NCBI GenBank assembly: GCA_015179125.1
Contig: WHVA01000063.1
Location: 124,001-188,000 of the forward strand
DNA from: Gautieria morchelliformis
Taxonomy: Eukaryota > Basidiomycota > Agaricomycetes > Gomphales > Gomphaceae
Direction of reading: 5' to 3'
Length of the DNA: 64,000 nt
Shown here piece by piece: positions 31,816 through 42,900 of this stretch. Positions within the stretch are counted from its first letter, which is position 1. Each line of letters begins with the position of its first letter. A program made the translations under genes and the position numbers. The notes under the pieces were generated by a model, which had not been told where the DNA came from, made no database searches, and saw only the letters and a list, made by a program, of their open reading frames with translations.

Positions 31816-33777
31816 CTCCCTCTCAAGCGTTGAGGCAGTGAGGCCGAGAGATTCTGCATGAAGGTTATAGGAAGGAGTGGAAAGGAACTTCGTGAAGATG
31901 TCTGCGGTCATTTCGGAGGTGGGTTTGTACTTCAGCTGTATTGTTCCCTTGTCAATTTGATGCCTGATAAAATGGTACTTCATGTCGATGTGTTTCATAT
32001 GACGTAAGGCCTTTTGGTGGTTAGTGAAGGCAATCGTTCCTTGATTGTCTTCGTAGATGATGGTAGGGTCGTCGAGGGTAAAATCTTGTTCTTGGAGAAG
32101 ACAACGTGTCCACAGCACCTCACGCGCAGTTTCTGAGAGTGCGATATACTCGGATTCAGTCGAAGAAAGAGCAACAACGCTTTGCTTCTTTGAGGACCAC
32201 GAAATGGCACCTTTACCCAAAAATAGAGCATATCCGCTCGTCGATTTCCTATCCTCTGAGTCTCCAGCGAAATCTGCATCTGAATACGCAAATAAAGAAG
32301 ACTTTTCTCCACCGAGTGACAGACTTTGATCGCAAGTATGATAAAGATACTGAAGGATTCGCTTTGCTAGGTTCCAATGAGCTTGACTGGGATTCGATGA
32401 GTATTGCGCCAGTTTATTGACTGCGTGTGATATATCGGGGCATGATACTGTGGCAGCAAACATTAGACTGCCGATTAGCTCACGGTAGGGAAAATCCTTT
32501 GGTTGATTCTTTTGCTCGTCATCGTTTGCGATTGTGGAGAAATCGATGCCGAGAGGAATAGGAATTTTGGGTGGTTTAGTATTCTGTTCTTTGAATTTTA
32601 TCGCCATGTCCTCAATATAATTTTTCTGCGAGATATGGATTAAATTTGACTTAGCATCTCGACTGAGAGCTGTCCCTAGAATCCAGTGCGCGTCGCCTTG
32701 GCCCGATACACCAAATCGTTGACCAAATGCATCTTCAAGTTCGAGGAGTCGATTTTCGTGACCTACTGACGTAGCGTCGTCGACCCAGAACCCTACGATG
32801 GCCCACGATCCGTCATCCCACACCTTAAAGAAGACTGCTGGGTCGTGCTCAGAGCAAGTCCATTCGAGAGTCTTCTTCATAAATTCTTCGAGGGTCTTCC
32901 TCCATTGATTACCGCCTTGTTTCATCCCATACAGGGCCTTCTTCAACCTCAAAGTCAAATGTTCCTTTCCCGGCACTTTAAACCCTTCTGGCTGCTCAAC
33001 CCACACCTTCTCCTGAATTACTCCATGTAAGTACGCTGACTTCACGTCGAACTGACGTATATTGATGTCGTATATTGCACCAATAGCTAGAATGATCCGG
33101 AATGTTTCCCAGCGCATAACTGGAGCGTACGTCTCATTGTAATGGAGACCGGGCACCTGACTGTACCCTTTAGCGACAATTCGAACCTTGCGCTTAGTAA
33201 TCTTATTATCATGACGCGTCATATGCAACGCTGTGCCAGTCTTGAGCACCTGCGTATTTGGTGGAGGGGTTTCAGGTGCGCTAAACACTTCATGGTCTAT
33301 CATATTTTGCCACTCAGCTTGCCGCGCACGTTCCCATGCTTCTCCCTCTTCTCCAGGTAAGTTCAATGCGTCATGTATACTCGTTGGTTCTCCTATAATG
33401 TTGGCTGACATCATTATAGAATCTTCTAATTGTTCATCGCTTGCTATTAAGGATTGGATCGCTCCACGTTGCTTCCCGGATCGCGTCGTTCCTGGTGGGA
33501 AATCAGGTACGTTCGACACTAATGTTGATTGCTTTTGCTCAGACTGATCCGGGGTTACTTCCTCAATCGTGGCATGGCCCTGATCTTCACGACCATATTC
33601 GACGTGAGGGGGATGCGCTGGGATGCGTATGAAAAGCCGTGGGGTTGCTTTGGGAGCCACAACAGGTGCGTTAGTGGTTTTCGCTACATTTCGTCGTTCG
33701 TTAACGTTGCGAGGTGCATCATCCTCACCGTACAACATGGGTGTAGCAGGTGCTACGGCTTCCTCATGGAAGAACAC
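31810..33777 (-). CDS. copia-2 reverse transcriptase and RNase H
   Basis: A 655-codon open frame. RT motifs: KVRIVAKGYSQVPGLHYNET, IRQFDVKSAYLHGVIQEKV and the catalytic FWVDDATSVG. RNase H motifs: AYSDADFAGDSEDRKSTSGY, SSTESEYIALSETAREV and KHIDMKYHFIRHQ. The last Cys codon and the stop (TGTTAG) are the first six bases of the LTR, and the codons before it (LERE) form the polypurine tract. Confidence 0.9.
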   Translation of the reverse strand: MFFHEEAVAPATPMLYGEDDAPRNVNERRNVAKTTNAPVVAPKATPRLFIRIPAHPPHVEYGREDQGHATIEEVTPDQSEQKQSTLVSNVPDFPPGTTRSGKQRGAIQSLIASDEQLEDSIMMSANIIGEPTSIHDALNLPGEEGEAWERARQAEWQNMIDHEVFSAPETPPPNTQVLKTGTALHMTRHDNKITKRKVRIVAKGYSQVPGLHYNETYAPVMRWETFRIILAIGAIYDINIRQFDVKSAYLHGVIQEKVWVEQPEGFKVPGKEHLTLRLKKALYGMKQGGNQWRKTLEEFMKKTLEWTCSEHDPAVFFKVWDDGSWAIVGFWVDDATSVGHENRLLELEDAFGQRFGVSGQGDAHWILGTALSRDAKSNLIHISQKNYIEDMAIKFKEQNTKPPKIPIPLGIDFSTIANDDEQKNQPKDFPYRELIGSLMFAATVSCPDISHAVNKLAQYSSNPSQAHWNLAKRILQYLYHTCDQSLSLGGEKSSLFAYSDADFAGDSEDRKSTSGYALFLGKGAISWSSKKQSVVALSSTESEYIALSETAREVLWTRCLLQEQDFTLDDPTIIYEDNQGTIAFTNHQKALRHMKHIDMKYHFIRHQIDKGTIQLKYKPTSEMTADIFTKFLSTPSYNLHAESLGLTASTLEREC

Positions 33778-33848
33778 GTCTCTAGCCTTCTCTATTCGCC
33801 TTGACCCTGGATATCAAATGAGGTACCCAGACGGATAAGGCTCGTATC

Positions 33849-34229
33849 CTACCATATACCCCATACGTGAGCGATTTTCTCTTTTTCTTTTGGGACTGCG
33901 ACACTTACAGGACAGCCAAAGATCTTGATATGGGCGAGGTCTGGCTTCTGTCCAGTAATACGCTCAAGAGGCGTGACCCCATTATTTGCCCAAGCCGGCG
34001 ATCTGTTGCGAAGGTATGACATCGTTTTGACAGCTACTGACCACAGATATTTTGGCAGCTTGGACGCATAAAGCATAGCATGCGCCCCCTCTGTGATCGT
34101 ACGGATCGCTCTCTCGGCGACTCCGTTTTGTTCATGAGTGTACGGGATGGACGTGTACAAGGTGATTCCCTTCTCTTTGATGAATCGGTTCATGTCTGAA
34201 TTGACAAATTCCGTCCCATTATCTGCCAT
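33849..34229 (-). pseudogene. copia-2 integrase, second half
   Basis: Starts MADNGTEF (second catalytic Asp) and contains IPYTHEQNGVAERAIRTI with the catalytic Glu, then KTMSYLRNRSPAWANNG. It is cut from the first half by one TGA at 34236-34238, where Arg (CGA) would fit, and it loses frame near 33870. Confidence 0.85.
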
Positions 34230-34235
34230 GAAACT

Positions 34236-35126
34236 TCAAACCTTCGCTCCGTATCCAGTCTTGAACACGCGAACAAAATCGCGGATCTTGGACACTACTT
34301 CGGACTTCAGGGTGAGTGCTTCCACCCATATTCCACGGGAGTAATCATCAACGATGATGAGGAAATATTTCTTTCCATCGAAGCTCGTTGTTTCCATGGG
34401 ACCGGCAAGATCCATATGTACTAACTCTCCAATGTGAGTAGCACGAGTTCTTCCAAGTTTAAACGGCAACTTATGCTGTTTTCCATGGATACAAGCTAGA
34501 CAGTCAGCACTTCCGACTGTATCTTCCTCAATTTCGATACCCGTGGCATGATTCCAAGCCAAAGTACGTACATCGGCGACATTCAAATGACCTAGACCCT
34601 GATGCCAACGCATGACATCATTGTCGGCCTTTGCTGTATATGCAATATAGGTCTGATCAAGGCGATCCTCCAGATCCTCGGCCGTAGGCTCATGCACGGT
34701 GTTTATGATCGGGAGAGGGGAGCTTAGCTGCACAATTGAGAAACTTGCAGGGTAAGTATTACCCTGCTCATGGATGTCTGCTAATAACCGATCAGCAGGA
34801 TCCTTCAAAATGCAGCTGGTCCTGTGCAAATGGACCGCAAAACCATCCTTGATCAATTGACCTGGGGAAAATAAATGCGTATGGATATCCGGCGCCCATT
34901 GAACATGTGGTACGTCGACGATATATGATCCTTTGTCACCACTGACGTTTATTTTGATTATTCCCATCCCTCTGGAGGTTACTTTACCCCCGTCAGCCAC
35001 TGTAAATGCTTTGGGATGGGGGAATGGCTCGAAGTTGTGTAAGTCCTCTATCCTGGGCACAAAATTGCCCGATGCTGCCGTATCTATAAAACATCGCCTC
35101 ATGACAGGGCTCTCTCCCAAAAACAT
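34236..35126 (-). pseudogene. copia-2 protease and integrase, first half
   Basis: The protease site reads FIDTAASGNFV, with Ala where Gly is usual. GAG-pre-integrase follows (MRWHQGLGHLNVADVRTLAW, with the CxxC of CLAC). The first catalytic Asp is in LVHMDLAGPME. The frame ends at the TGA described for the next part. Confidence 0.85.
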
Positions 35127-36095
35127 CGAGGTCTCAATCGTAGAGAATAGACCTCTCGTGGTTGTAGAGCCAGAGGCTTTATTTTTGTCTTGATCGCTGG
35201 ACTGTGAGTCCTTCTTTGTATCCTGTTGTGAACCGCCGTCCCTCTTTTTCTTCGGAGAGGAACAATTTTTGGTGAAATGACCTTGACCTCCACAGTTATA
35301 ACATTTGCCGGAGCGTCCTGAGGACTTCTTCGGCGTGCTCCCCTTCGCACCCTGCGAGGTGCCTTGTGAGGCCCCTGCGAAGTCGAAGCTGAGGTCGATC
35401 CAGGCTTCTGCTGTTTCTTTTTCGCTACAGCAAATGCCGAGCCTTCTGTGGCGGTGCGCAAACCCTTCCTTATCTCCCCCTGACGCAGATTGCTAACCAA
35501 TTCAGCCACCGAGTCATGATCCCAGTCGATGGTATTCGTAACTGCGTCAAACTCATCTAGGAGGGTGTTGACAAAGAAGCTAAGATAGAGCGGCTCCGGG
35601 ACTGGATGGCCAGCTTCTATAAGCCTCAACCGTAGTGAGTCCATCCTAGCTTTATGCTCCATGATTCCAGAACCGTCGTAAATGAATGTGAGTGATCTCT
35701 CCGAGCAGCGACGCTCTCGTATTTGCTAAACGATTGCCATACACTGTATGCAGTGTGTTCCAGGCCAAACATGGGTCGCGATTATCATGAATCGCCGTCT
35801 GTTGCTGTTCTTCAAGACGCAGATCAATTTCTGTGTATGCATGCTCCATCCAGAGCGTCCAAGCTTCTTCTAGCTCTAGCTCCTCATCAGTAGGAGCTTT
35901 CGAATCAGCTCGTGTCGGACTTGGAACTCTTCCCATCACGACCTCCCACTGGTTGAGGGATCGCAACGTCGACTCCATACTTGCGCTCCATGAAAAGTAA
36001 TTATCATGGTGCAACTTTGGGAACACTGAATAGGAAGTACCAGTACTTGACTGGTAATTATTCATTTTCTCGAGAGGCGTAGCCGGCATTGTCAC
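35099..36095 (-). pseudogene. copia-2 gag, frameshifted
   Basis: Starts near 36089 with MPATPLEKMNNYQSS; the gag core is WMEHAYTEIDLRLEEQQQ. A shift near 35655 leads into SFFVNTLLDEFDAVTNTIDW. A second shift near 35330 removes the zinc knuckle from the frame; it is readable in the neighbouring phase as CYNCGGQGHFTKNC. Confidence 0.8.
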
Positions 36096-36125
36096 AGTAG
36101 ATTATGCGTTCAGAAGGTAGGGCCG

Positions 36126-36137
36126 GGGCCCATAACC
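36126..36137 (-). other. Primer binding site of copia-2
   Basis: GGTTATGGGCCC, the same initiator-tRNA anticodon-arm complement as in copia-1, directly inside the LTR. Here the gag ATG lies about 40 bases downstream. Confidence 0.8.
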
Positions 36138-36356
36138 TAAAGACAGTTGTAAACTACAAGCTATAGTTAGCTTTGATCCTCGTTATACAAACTATGTACT
36201 TACTTCCCAGCAGCAGCGAAAGACACTGGGAAGACTATGCTACTATACATTCGCGCATACTTATACACATGTCTCAGAATGAGTAAGGAGAAGCACGAAC
36301 CATTTCCTAGTTAAGCTTCGGACTACGCCGAACTACTCGACGCTTGTTTCCTAACA
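36138..36356 (-). repeat. 5' LTR of copia-2
   Basis: 219 bp, from TAAAGACAG to CCTAACA on the plus strand, followed by the duplication AAGAT. Confidence 0.92.
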
Positions 36357-36623
36357 AAGATGCGAAGCAATCCTACGCCATGTCTGGTAGTAGGGTAGCC
36401 GCTTTTCTCACATCACGTAAGTTGGCAGCATGCGATACACACTCGGGTCTAAATAAATAATCTTGACATGTAACGATCCCGTTGTGGTTACCAGCCCCCT
36501 TCATTCAGCTAATACATTAATGTGGTTCTCGTGTTTTGAATATAAATATTGGCACGCTCTAGCATCATCATTTGACAACTTAAGCCCGGGGTCCATGACT
36601 GTTGTGTGATGCAGGGCTTTGTT

Positions 36624-36670
36624 ATCTGCACAAGGATAATCTTCAAGAGGACAATTATCCTTGTGCAGAT
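36624..36670. other. Hairpin 1 in repeat R
   Basis: 17-bp perfect stem: ATCTGCACAAGGATAAT and its complement ATTATCCTTGTGCAGAT around a 13-nt loop. The right copy has only the left arm. Confidence 0.9.
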
Positions 36671-36740
36671 ATGTGGCACCACTTTCAACCCTGCTGTACT
36701 CTCTCCTCCCAGTCTGCTTTCATGACTGATATTGCCCTGC

Positions 36741-36797
36741 GATTCAAAAGAATGGACAGGTCGAAGTCGAACTTCGACCTGTCCATTCTTTTGAATC
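36741..36797. other. Hairpin 2 in repeat R
   Basis: 27-bp perfect stem with a 3-nt loop (CGA): 36741-36767 pairs with 36771-36797. The right copy has the left arm only and runs straight on into AAGCCAGCACTTGAG. Confidence 0.95.
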
Positions 36798-36813
36798 ACA
36801 AAGCCAGCACTTG

Positions 36814-36870
36814 AGTCGCGACAGCCAAGAGCCCAATGACCGCTTCATTGGACTCTTGGCTGTCGCGACT
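36814..36870. other. Hairpin 3 in repeat R
   Basis: 36814-36839 pairs with 36845-36870 (26 bp, one C-A mismatch, loop CCGCT). The outer arm reads AGTCGCGACAGCCAAGAG. The right copy has only a diverged left arm. Confidence 0.93.
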
Positions 36871-36995
36871 AGTAAGCGCTCAGGAGATCAAGCAGTGCAA
36901 CTAGTCGACGGTCCTGGTGAGCCTGATGAGCAGCGAGTAACTTATTCCAGCTGAGACTACCGGCGAGGCTTTCAAAACAAGTGACGCAAGGCTCT

Positions 36996-38272
36996 TGTCA
37001 AGATTGGTTTTTAGGCGTTAATATTGTGTATTTAGTGAACACAACGAATGCCCGAATAACTTGTGCGAATAAGTATGCCGTTCGGCGAATAAGTGAACCG
37101 ATGAATGTTCACGAAACAAAGGGGTTGCCCGAACGGGGCTCGCCCTGTCTACAGTCGTAGCGAAACAGCTCGCAGCACTTGACGACGCAACGTGCAAGAT
37201 ATTGCGGAAGGGCTGTCTAAATTTCGACGGTCCCTTCGCTGGCGAAGGTGCCCCTTAGGAGCCCTTCGCCAACAGCACAGAAAGTAGTTCGAAGGCTAAG
37301 GTAACGAAGATGAAGTATGAGAACTCACCAGTGATGCCTAAGTCCTTGGCTGGTCGAAGATAGAAATCTTCAAAGAGAGGCTCAAGACGATGATCACAGC
37401 GAGGTCAAGTTTGCACAAGATGGACGACGTATGATAATTGAACTGGGGAATATACATGCGAATGTAAACTACTTATATCGAATGCTCGTACAGTATCAGC
37501 GAATAGGAAAGAGGCCGTCACAAGTCAGGGTTGGATAGGGGCGCGCAGTCATGAATACAGCATAGATGAAATAAACATACAATAGAATGTGAGGAGAGGG
37601 GGAACATGAAACGACGGAGAGTAAAGGTGGCGAAGGCACTTATGGACAAAACCATGTCTTGGGACCCGCATACATGCTTCCCTGCACGGACTCTTGGTCT
37701 ACTGGGTCGATTCCGCACGACCTATGGAAGGGATGCCCTGCGAACACATTTTGACCATACGAACGCCCAATGGGGTTGGTTTAAGAAGACGATGGGGTTA
37801 ATGATGAACCATCATGCCGGGTGAATGGCATCGATCGTATTTGATGGTGTGCCTGCTGGCGAATGATGCGAGCAGCGACTAGCCATTCGGCGAAATGCAA
37901 GGAAGGGCGAACAGAGGTGGCCTAGTGGGGAGAGGTCGAGGTAGAGGGCGAAGCCGAGCGAACACCGAGGAGGAGTAGCGAAAGGGAAAATGGGGATACC
38001 AAGGTGTTGGAAATACACTGGTCATGGAAATCCAACTATCAGAACACCATCAGAGGAGGGTCGAACAGCGGAGGTAGTAGACCCAGTGATGACTTGTCAA
38101 GTCAGTCCAAAACCGTTGGTCGTGCATTTTAACGGCGTGGCGGTGGTAGCGGGCGCAAATCAGCGAATATCGGTTGCCGAACATGATAATAGCGATCGGA
38201 ACGAACACAGAAATGGGGTGAGAAATGTCAGGACAGAGCACCTGAGTTATGAGGAATAAACGCGTCATGACA
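36996..38272. mobile_element. LTR-like insertion of 1277 bp
   Basis: Begins TGTCAAGATTGG and ends GTCATGACA. It is flanked by GCTCT (36991-36995 and 38273-38277) and lies in repeat R; the uninterrupted sequence is at 49190-49210. No protein is recognised in it. It is probably a long solo LTR or a non-autonomous element; the TGTCA ends are inverted for only five bases. Confidence 0.7.
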
Positions 38273-38380
38273 GCTCTCTGTAGATGCCAGTCCAGTAACG
38301 TTGAAGCTCAAGATGGGGGGAGAGAGTGAGAACGTGTGCAGTGTTTCGGTTGCCATGAAAGGGGTTTGCGGGAGGCTAGG

Positions 38381-38601
38381 TGTAAGATGGGTTAGAGAGG
38401 ACTTCGAAATATCTTAGCAGACGGGATGACCAGTCGTAACCAAGTATATGTTCGGGGTCAGTTTTCTCTATCGTACATGTATTGTTTCGGTAGGCTACTT
38501 ATATGAGAAGACACGGGCCTAGGTGCCCGTGTCTTACCTTTTGGTATGCATAAGTGGTCGGCCATATTGGGTCTCCGCTGGTAATTATGCCGTTCCTTAC
38601 A
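38381..38601 (-). repeat. 3' LTR of gypsy-2
   Basis: 221 bp from TGTAAGATGGG to CCTTACA. It contains a 10-bp hairpin (AGACACGGGC and its complement) that is mutated in the other LTR. Confidence 0.92.
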
Positions 38602-38844
38602 CTCGCCCTCCCTGTTCGACGCAGTCGGACAAAACACGCTGAAGGCCAAAAGGTACTTTTGAAGCCCAGTAGATTCAAAAAAAGCTGGTAAAGTACACTC
38701 ATGTTTCAGACATATTTATGTCGGTTGATGAAAAACTTTGGAAGAAGAAAAGGGTACGTGGCACGTTGGTGCCGTTACATCTAGTAATTCTCGATCTCGA
38801 ACGGCAGCTCAGTCAGATTATTCGTCAAGCTGTCTGGGAACGTC

Positions 38845-39907
38845 TCAGACGCGTCCGCCGTTACGTCCATATTGGAGTCTGTTTTGATCCCAGGTGCCAT
38901 TGGCAACACGGCTGCAAATTTTAGATATGACGTCGGTAAGTGCTGAACAGGTACTGGTGTGAGGCTGATGAGGCATACCCTTGCCCTTGCCTTTTCCAGG
39001 TTCGCTAGCGCTGTCCTTGAGGCGCTCCGTCATTTCGTTCTGCAGGGCTTCCAAGGCCACGCGCTGTGATTCGATGACTCTCGCTAGGTCGGAAAGGCGA
39101 GTTGAGACCCGGGACAACGAGCTGCTCTCGTCGTAGTTGCGGGCGGATTTGCGGTGGGAAGGGGGCGCGTGGTTTTTATAAACATGCGGTTTGTACCACC
39201 CCTTGTTTCTGCCGCGCCAACCTCCTCGCCCTCCTCAGCCACCTCTGTAGGTCTTTGTGCCACCATGGCCATTTCCGCGATCGAAGTCGCGGATTTTCTG
39301 CATCAGCGCCATGTTATCGTCCATTGACATCAAGCCGGTGGCAGGCGCGGGAATCGGCGCGTACGCTGGATACCCGGGGTAAGGATTCCCAGCTGGGTAG
39401 GGCCCGTGCGCGCCGGCGTAAGGATGGGATACGTGAGCAGTTGGGAGCTGCACATTGCGGTGAGCGTCCAAGATCTCGGCAGGAGGACACTGAACGCGAA
39501 CTCTAGCTTCCTCAGCATTCCGGGTTTTTTTTATGATTCGTTGCCCATTTCTCAAACCCATCGGGAGCGTCACCAGGGTGTGGGGCACCATAGTTTGCGT
39601 TCTCGGTAAGTTTATAGAGGTATTGATAGAACGTGAAGGCCTCTTCAGCAGAATGCATCTGTCTGGAGGGGGTGTGTGTTGGGGGGGTTGAACTCGACCT
39701 TGGTGAGTTTATATGTAATTCCCCGTGCGTGTCTATTATGTTTGCTTGTAGGTCCACTGAATCGGTCAGAGAGGCAACGAATGTTTCAGGGACATCGGCC
39801 TGTATTCGCACGTCTGAGGGTGGGTTTCCTGAACCACTTATCATATGATCTATCTGGTCAATACCGTTGTTTTCCAGGTATGCCTCTAGTGCTGACAGAT
39901 GTTTCAT
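38845..39907 (-). pseudogene. gypsy-2 C-terminal tail with RGG box
   Basis: After the integrase end (MKHLSALEAYLENNGIDQ, matching VKHLAALDAYLEEQDI of gypsy-1) the tail runs in several phases. It has a Pro/Tyr stretch (PYPAGNPYPGYPAYAP), MSMDDNMALMQKIRDFDRG, a Gly/Arg stretch near 39190-39240, and a helical stretch SRVSTRLSDLARVIESQRV to 38845. Frameshifts are present near 39520, 39230 and 39110. Confidence 0.65.
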
Positions 39908-42900
39908 GGCGCCATAGTGTAACCAGGTCCGATCCCCAGACTGCCATCAGTGGTTTCTGGTTGCGCAATTTCCCCGTTGCACACGTGTGGCAGGTGGCGC
40001 AGTAGTCTGTCACATCCTGGTGCATGCCCGGCCACCACGCGTTGCTTCTGAGGTAATGAAAAGTCTTTCGCCCTCCCAGATGCGCTAACATCGAGTGTGC
40101 GTGGGAGATCAGGACCTCCCTGATGGATTCTCCATTGGTCAGGCCGTCGGGTATGCATAGGAGCTCCAGACCATGCTCAGTCAGGTAATACAGGCCGTCG
40201 CGTACGCTGAAGTTGTTGTACGTGTTGGGCTCCTTCTGCATCTTACTGAAGAATTTATCCTCACTATATAGGTTCCTAAGACAGTCCGGGAACTTCAGGG
40301 ATGGGTGCATCATCGATACAACCTTGGAAAAGGGAGGCGGTGTGTATTGTTCATCGTCTCCTGCTATCGGTAACAAGTCTGGTAGGGGTTCGTCGGACTC
40401 CTCTCTTAGGGGACTCATCGCGTCTTGGTCGTCTACCATGGTGTGAGCGGCTCGCTCTGTTATTACTGCGCGGGGCGGCTCAGGGCCCTTGTCACGGGAC
40501 GCTTGCTGAGGTGACTTCTTTTTCATTTTCTTCGATTTTTTCTTATTGTTTTGTCGTACTTTTAGCAGTGCCGCGCGGGCCTCTTCGCTGATAGGCAGGA
40601 CGGCGACCCCTCTGGCAGAGTGGTCATCTGGGCGAGTGGCACGTGCAGTTCTTATGCGCGTGCTTGCCCTTACCGGCTGCTCCTCTGGAGCTTGGTTAGA
40701 GACCGGCGGGCCGTTCTTGGCACGCTCTGCTCTAATCAACGCTGCTATTTGCAGGTCTACCTCGCCCTTTGCCTCAGCTCCCATGAGGAGAGGACAAGAG
40801 AGGCTTTGCAGCGATGTAGGGATGTCAGGTGCGTCGTTCTCGTGGATATATTCTGAGTCGGCCCTGACAATTCCCAAGCTCTCGTTGCTGTAGATGCGTG
40901 ACAACGCGTCTGCGAATATGTTGGTCGGGCCCGGGATATATTTGATCTCAAAGGTAAAGTCACTTAGCAGATCTATCCAGCGTTGTTGGCACGCTGACAG
41001 GTTTTTCTGCTTCATGAGGAATTCAATCGGCTTGTGATCTGTGTAGATATCGAAGCGGATGCCTAGCAATAGGTATCTGTAGCGCTTGAGGGATTCAACC
41101 ATGGCAAGTAATTCCCTTTTGTGCACAGGGTAGTTTTGCTGTGCTGAATTGAATTTTCCTGACCAGAACACGATGATGTTGACGTTCGGAGGTTTGCCTT
41201 GTGTCACTATTCCTCCTCCCCCAGTCTGACTTGCGTCTATATTCAGACTCACAGGGTTCTCAACGGGATCGGCCTTGTAGTCGATCGGTAATCGATGTAA
41301 GTCCCGGTACTTCTGTATGGAGGATTTGATTTCCTCAAATGCTCGTTGTTCTGTAGGGCCCCACCTCCAAACCCTAGTTGCGCCGGTGAGTGTGCTCAGC
41401 ACAGAGCTGCTGAGCCATAGCCCAGGGCAGTTATCTGAGAGATAACCGGCGATGCCCACGAATTGAGCTAGAAGTGCTTTATTCGTGGGTGTCTTCCAGT
41501 TTGCAATTTGGTCTACTTTGTGGGGATCCATGACGATACCCTTGTCGTCTATGACATGCCCTAGTACGTCCAGTTGTCTAGCGAAAAACTGAAGTTTGTG
41601 CACGCCAGCTAAATAGATTTTAGCTTCACGCAGTAGGCGCATTGCAAGGTGGCAGTGTTCCATGTGTTCCTCAATTGTGTCTGAGTACACCGCAATGTCA
41701 TCCAGGTAGACATTGAAGCATACACCGATGTATGGCGCGAAAATGTGAGTCATCAGCGTTTGGAAGGTCGTAGGTGCGTTGCAATCTCCCTGCTGCATCA
41801 CCAGGCTGACCATCGTTCCATCCGGTGTGTTGAACAGAGTTTTCCACACATCATCGGGTTCAATGCGCACAGATTCGAACGCATCCCTGCAGTCGATGAG
41901 TGAACGGTAACGTCGTCGGCTTACGTTCATCAGTATATTTTGCTGATCTGGGATAGGACTCGCCATTTTCTTTGTGTTCGCATTGCGTTCATGCTCGTCG
42001 AAGACGGTGCGTAGGCGTGGAGTGCCATCGGCAGCGGGCTTTTTGCTAACCATCATCATAGGTATAGCGTTGTGGCTGACGTGATATTGCCAATGTCCGG
42101 TCTTGAGATATTTGTCTCTTTTTGCACGCCATTGATCTTTCATGGCCTCAGGGCATTTGGATGGCCGGTAAGAGTAATTTTTAGATTCATCTATTACATG
42201 AATCTTATGATTGATTGCTCGTAGCGGCGGGAGCGGCGTGTCTTCTGCAGGGGTGCAGAGATCAGCCGCTTCTTGCCTCAGCTGCTCGCGCAGCTTTTCT
42301 AGCTCATCTTCTACGAAGTCCGCGGCCATCGAAGAGATTTTAGCAACATCTGCACCATTTATGGGAGCCGCCGCATCGCTACCTATCACTACCTTGGAGG
42401 GATTAAATCCGAGGAGGATCTTGTGTTGCCACAAGAAAGGGGTACCAAGAATGACATCGTGATTTTCTAGGTTGATGACGTTGAAACGACGACGTTCGTG
42501 AATACTCTGGTACGTGAATTCAGTTTCTACGCAGCTCGTGATCATGGTTTTATATCCTGATGCGGCCATTTGGCACGGGATCGGCTTTGCCAGGTGTTGC
42601 ACCGGCAGCCTGAGTTGATCTACGATGGTTGTAGAGATGAAGTTGGATAGGGATCCGCTGTCGAGCAGCGCACAGACGGCCTTTCCAGATAAGTTGCATT
42701 CTACTATAATGGATTTTGGGACTAATCGCTGAAAATCCTTAGGTTTCGATGTGTTACACTCTAAGGTGCGCATACTATCTGGGTAGACTTCAGTTTCTGG
42801 CTTCTGATGAGCCCACTTCTTTTTTGTTACAGATGTGCCTATCGCGTCGCAGGATATATGGTCAGGGGACGATGGTGAGTCGTATCCTGGGGACTCGCAT

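Larger units (their letters stand above)
31539..36356 (-). mobile_element. Ty1/copia LTR retrotransposon copia-2, defective
   Basis: Minus-strand element flanked by AAGAT (31534-31538 and 36357-36361). LTR ends are TG...TA in element orientation. Gag, protease, integrase, RT and RNase H follow in copia order. Breaks: frameshifts in gag (near 35655 and 35330) and near 33870, and in-frame stops at 34236 and 33810. The RT-RNase H frame is still open for 655 codons. Confidence 0.93.
36600..36995. repeat. Repeat R, left copy, first part
   Basis: Starts TGTTGTGTGATG like the right copy at 48571. The copy goes on at 38278-38380 and 46011-46254 around two insertions. Against the right copy it lacks about 200 bases before GCGCTCAGG (near 36877) and gains three fold-back hairpins. 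No protein is recognised. Confidence 0.75.
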
